Below, one piece after another: positions 59,990-64,000 of a stretch of DNA of 64,000 nt; position 1 is the stretch's first letter; each line of letters begins with the position of its first letter. Source of the stretch: Nymphaea colorata (taxonomy: Eukaryota > Streptophyta > Magnoliopsida > Nymphaeales > Nymphaeaceae). Both the position numbers and the translations under genes were made by a program. The stretch is from positions 10,106,802 through 10,170,801 of the forward strand of contig NC_045145.1 of assembly GCF_008831285.2 (NCBI RefSeq), in the 5' to 3' direction. The notes under the pieces were generated by a model. It did no database searches. It was given only the letters and a program-made list of their open reading frames with translations, and was not told the DNA's origin.

Positions 59990-60600
59990 TGGTGACAACA
60001 AGGAGAGTGAAAGGGATGATTGCCCATCCTTGGTTGACCAAAGCATACAAGGATGCATCAAATCCAAGCTCACCAAAGAAGACATCAGAGGCACTGGAAG
60101 AAAGTGGAATTGTCGATGAGGTCAGTGGTCTCACTTGGGGTGAATTTAGACATTCAGATGAAGTACTTGCTAAGTAATAACCTATATCCAGATTTCACCA
60201 AAAAGAAAACCTCATCCTCCAATCCTACATCTGTTCTGTAAATCAACACACAAAACCCTCCTCATTGCCAATAATTATTGACCATAGAAGCAACAATCAC
60301 CAAAAAAAAGAGGCTCACAAGCAAGCAAAAAAAGATGCACCAAACCAAAACTACCAAGAAATTAGCAAAATATGGTGGAAGAAGTTGGAATTGTCAAGAA
60401 GTTTGATAGTCTCACTTGGTGTGAGTTTATACATTCAACTGAAGTACCTACTAAATACTACGAGCCATATCTGGATGTCAACAACATGAAACCCCATCCT
60501 CCAAACATACAAGTGTTGTGGAAATCAATACATATCAACATCTCTGTCACCAACAATTGTTGACCCACAAAAGCAACAATTGTTGGTGAAAATAGCGTAG
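59990..60600 (+). repeat. 281-bp tandem duplication with related, unrecognised open frames
   Basis: Two diverged copies lie head to tail, offset by 281 bp (for example GGAATTGTC at 60106 and 60387). Copy 1 encodes ESGIVDEVSGLTWGEFRHSD EVLAK within a 62-codon frame starting at 59990 (MVTTRRVKGMIAHPWL). Copy 2 encodes EVGIVKKFDSLTWCEFIHST with EVPTKYYEPYLDVNNM. Conservation at the protein level suggests a once-coding sequence. I do not recognise the family. Confidence 0.5.
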
Positions 60601-61560
60601 AAGTAAACAAAGGAGTAGACATACTCACAATCACCCACGAAAGAGACTCAGAAGCACATAGAGGAGCTAAAGTTTGTAAATCCCTAAAAGTAGAAGGAAG
60701 CTAGCAAGTCCCCAGCCCCCAAAACAATTGTAGTTTTAGTGAGAGAATGTGTAGGTCAGATAGACCATTAGAAGAGTAGAGGTGCTATCTATTTGTAGCA
60801 CACAATAAATTTGCATCTCCCAAACATGACATACAACCAAATGCAATTGTATAGGCAGATGAAGTAACATTGTCATCGTTTTCCACAAGCAGGGAAGGGT
60901 TCAGTCATTCCCCAAGGTTGTTGAGCCAAAGCAAAAAATTGGCTAAGGTGCATCAACAATACAAATGGTCAAATAGAGCTTCGAGGGAAGGAAACTTTCA
61001 TTTGTGTGTTGGTAAGCAAACAAAATCAAAGGATGGAGAAAAAGAAGAATAAGTATAATAGAACTACAAAACAAGTCATGCATTTGGAGGAGAAAGAAGA
61101 TGAGCATGAGTAAGATTCTCATGAGAAAGATAAATACGTGAAAGATGTAGAAGATAAAGAGGATGAAGATGAGGACAAGGAGATGTTTAATGTGGAGGAA
61201 GTTGATTATGGATTCAATGTAGGGCAAAAAAAAACAAGGGTTGTAAGGGAGGGCAAGAACAATAACATGTATGATAGCTTAACTATACTTTGTAATAGTA
61301 CTTTTGTATAATTGGTTTCTCCTTTTCTCATTCATCAGAAATATGTCTTTTCTACTACTTATTTTGTCATTTTCGCTAGTTTTTATTGTGTTTATGTCAT
61401 TGTTACTAACATTACTACTTAAGTTTATAATGTTTTTGTTTCTCGCATCACGTGTCACCAACATTTGAGATAGGTTTGTGTATAGTAATAAAAAAATGCA
61501 TTTTTTTTACTTACATGTGGCTATGGGTGTAGGGTCCTTTTATATTCAATGTATCTAGCC
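60601..61560. other. No recognised gene; acidic low-complexity stretch
   Basis: 61035-61230 read on + is rich in Lys/Glu/Asp codons (EDKEDEDEDKEM) with one stop. It may be the linker of a decayed gene related to the flanking sequences; no motif is present. Confidence 0.3.
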
Positions 61561-61579
61561 CAAGGTGCATCAGTGGTAC

Positions 61580-62340
61580 TCGAAGATAGCTGAGTTCCAG
61601 AAGCAATAGTTGAGAGCCATGCATTTCAGTAGCATTCTAGATAGAAAGCCATTTAAGATCTAAGATAACCAAACTTGTTTTCTTTTTTGTCCTGATATTG
61701 GAACCTATATACCAATGCATTTTAGTTTAGTGACTTTGAAATGACTAGCGCATTGGAAGATATATATCATATCACTAAACTAAAGTTTCATGGATCACTA
61801 GTAGTTGGATCATTGTAGCATGATCATGTGAATGCAACATAAGATGTTCTACATGTTGAAGAGGATTTGTAGGAAAATATGTCATGACCTATGCTAGTAG
61901 CTTCATTAAAATTGGTTTACTAGAGAATGAACTTAGTTAAATCCTCATAACAAGCCCAAGACCAGTGGTTGATAAAGAGTAGTGCTGCTTCATATTGTTC
62001 TTCTTCGGCCATTGCCTATTCTGTGACATTTCTAAAGGTAGAATCCATGCATGGATTATGCAATTCCTTGATAACCTTTGAGAGGTGGACAATTATGCAC
62101 AGGGCATGGGAGCACTGGTCCACCATTGCAACCCCAAATGTGTAGGATACAAAAGAACAAAAACACACTTCTCTTTTCTAAACCAATTGTGGAGGTAAAT
62201 TGATATTCTTTTGATTTCTTATTTACACTACTTAAGTTGTCATATGTGTGTAGGTTTGGATGTGGGAATACATCCCCACTCTTTCTTTGAGGCAGTGAGA
62301 AAGAAATAATACAAAATATCTAGCTGGGTGAAGTTTATTC
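61580..62340 (+). pseudogene. Decayed plant mobile domain (PMD, aminotransferase-like)
   Basis: Pieces on the + strand in changing frames fit the PMD order: LRAMHFSSILDRKPFKI; ALEDIYHIT-like then KLKFHGSLVVGS; CCFILFFFGHCLFCDISKGR followed by IHAWIMQFLDNLREVDNYAQ; and VWMWEYIPTL near 62255. In PMD proteins these are the TLEDV...L...G, the LF.D.S...VH..YL..L.DL...G.YAWG, and the L..W.WE..P blocks. PMDs occur in plant genes and as domains acquired by Gypsy and MULE elements. Stops and frame changes make this a pseudogene; the call rests on pattern memory. Confidence 0.5.
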
Positions 62341-64000
62341 TTCATAGACTGTGACAAAACATGATGCATCATCATACTTTGCTTTGATTTGGTAGTTCAA
62401 TTGTTAATTTGCTGTCAAATATATTTGATTATTGTTGTATTATCTTCCTTCCCCTATCAAATATGTTGATATTCCTACCTTCTATGTTATTTCATCAATT
62501 AGTCACTGTCAAGTTTGGTTAGTCTAACATAAATTTGTTCTGTTTATAGATGTCAAATTTTAGAACTTGCATTCATTTGTAATTCTTTTGCTGTCAATAT
62601 TTTCAATCTTTTTTATTTTGTTAGTCCATCAATGTAAAACTAATTGATCTTGTTGTTATGTTATTTTATCACTATGATAGTGGTTGATATTGTTGTTATG
62701 TCTTTCAAGGGTAGGCAGAATCGATGCGCAATCAGTAGGCATGACAATTGGATGTTGAGAACGCTTTGTAGGTGACAAATAATGGTGGAGGAATATTTGG
62801 CTCCTTTCAAGAATGTCATGGAGTAGTAAAACGGTGGATATGTGCTTAGGCAAACTGCACTGGATAAGCCAACTTCTCAACAGGTGCAGCCACTGATCAA
62901 GTCTAGAAACACATTGCACACCTAGTTGTTGTGCTGCAAGGAAGGTCTGCTAATCAAATTTACAAATAAGAACATGGTGGAGACTGTGTAGAGAGGTACC
63001 AAGGTAAAGGTATATAAGCATATATTGAAATGGATGCATGATTAGATGTTCTTTCTAACCAGTGTGAGAGGAACGACAATCAAGTGACATGATAGTCTCC
63101 TCATGTATCAGAAAAGGTTAAAGTTGAGTTCTCTTGTTCATCATCTGGCACTGACAAGAGAAAACCACCACCATTAGTAACGTATGGACATGGAAGATAA
63201 AATTGTGATGTTGCATCAATTACATGACCACCTCCTTGTTAAGGTCAATTTCCAGATAGATAAATTATGCTATGTGCACCCCTTATCACACAGCTGCTTT
63301 TGCTTTTGAGAAATTAAAATTTTAACAAATTTGCATGTTTATATGTACATTAAAAATTGGTTATATTCAAATTTCTATGTTTGTACATGCATTTAAAACT
63401 CATCATAATTTTCTTTTTAGTTTAGTGGATGATTGATTTTTTTTTATAACTTATTTGTTATAGTATTTGATACTCAATGTTGCAGTTTTAGTGTAAGTTT
63501 GGTCAAGGTTTTTTTTTTAATTGCTGACCATTACTTATTGCACTGCATGATGTGTTTACCAGTGAAAGCCATCTGTAGCTGGCAAAAATCCTCTCTGTGC
63601 AAGTGAAGGGGTAAGTGCATTTGAAAAAGTTGTGTTTTTGTTGGAGAACCACGCATTAGGTGACAACTGTTTCACTAGTGAAGGTCATTTTCTTTATCAT
63701 TTGTATTTGTTAGTGTACATTCTACCTCATACTTCAACATTGAACAAGTCCAAATAAAGGAAGTTTACTTGTTGATACCTAAACCTACAATTTAACAATA
63801 ATGGTTATCTTAAGTTGTTGATTTAAGTTTTCCCCCACAAATCCTAACAAGCACGCAACAATGGTAGTTAACACTGATTGCAAGTGGTCATTCAGGAGAC
63901 ACATCGAATGAGGTTTTTTAATTCATTTGGCATTCCAAAAAACTAGCAGTATTTTTTTATAATAATCTTTTAATATACAATTCATACGTGAATCTAATTC
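62341..64000. other. AT-rich interval without recognisable features
   Basis: No conserved motif or repeat structure is evident on either strand. Confidence 0.5.

Overview
The window is plant nuclear DNA from an angiosperm with a large, transposon-rich genome. This rests on a multi-exon gene with GT-AG introns for a plant N-glycan-processing glycosidase, and on plant-type Copia, Gypsy, L1, CACTA, Tourist and hAT sequences. I cannot name the species.

Region 1 (1-4.5 kb) is the only convincing cellular gene: the 3' six exons of a mannosylglycoprotein endo-beta-mannosidase on the + strand, with its first exons outside the window. Region 2 (4.5-7 kb) is its 3' flank. It holds a Tourist-like MITE with TAA target duplications whose interior is a purine tract followed by a pyrimidine tract, then a possible fold-back element.

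Region 3 (7.0-22 kb) is a nest on the - strand. A decayed Copia element (gag to RNase H) has been split by two later LTR elements. One is an 8.2 kb element without recognisable pol (LARD-like), with LTRs of 3.6 kb and 0.8 kb. The other is a 2.04 kb mini element with two 719-bp LTRs and only 605 bp between them. The LARD-like element has several palindromic copies of its primer-binding site. A 115-bp hAT MITE with a perfect 8-bp duplication lies just outside the nest.

Region 4 (23.1-25.7 kb) is a second, + strand Copia relic truncated in reverse transcriptase. Region 5 (25.7-29.2 kb) is AT-rich and holds a probable inverted fragment of the Gypsy LTR described next.

Region 6 (29.2-58.4 kb) is a larger nest. 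Two parts of an L1-type LINE flank an old ~26 kb Gypsy-like element with direct LTRs of ~4.4-4.6 kb, a gag remnant and no visible pol. Inside its gag sits a 633-bp hAT-type element. After the gag sits a ~12.1 kb CACTA transposon with tnp2 and Transposase_24 remnants, which has captured an exon of an organellar-type HSP90 gene with both splice borders. The 3' LINE part contains an inverted duplication of its own reverse transcriptase.

Region 7 (58.4-64 kb) is mostly AT-rich non-coding DNA, with an unrecognised 281-bp tandem duplication and a decayed plant-mobile-domain sequence. Apart from the mannosidase, every coding trace is a transposon remnant, a captured fragment or a pseudogene. The biology visible here is the layered history of insertion, deletion and gene capture, not a pathway.
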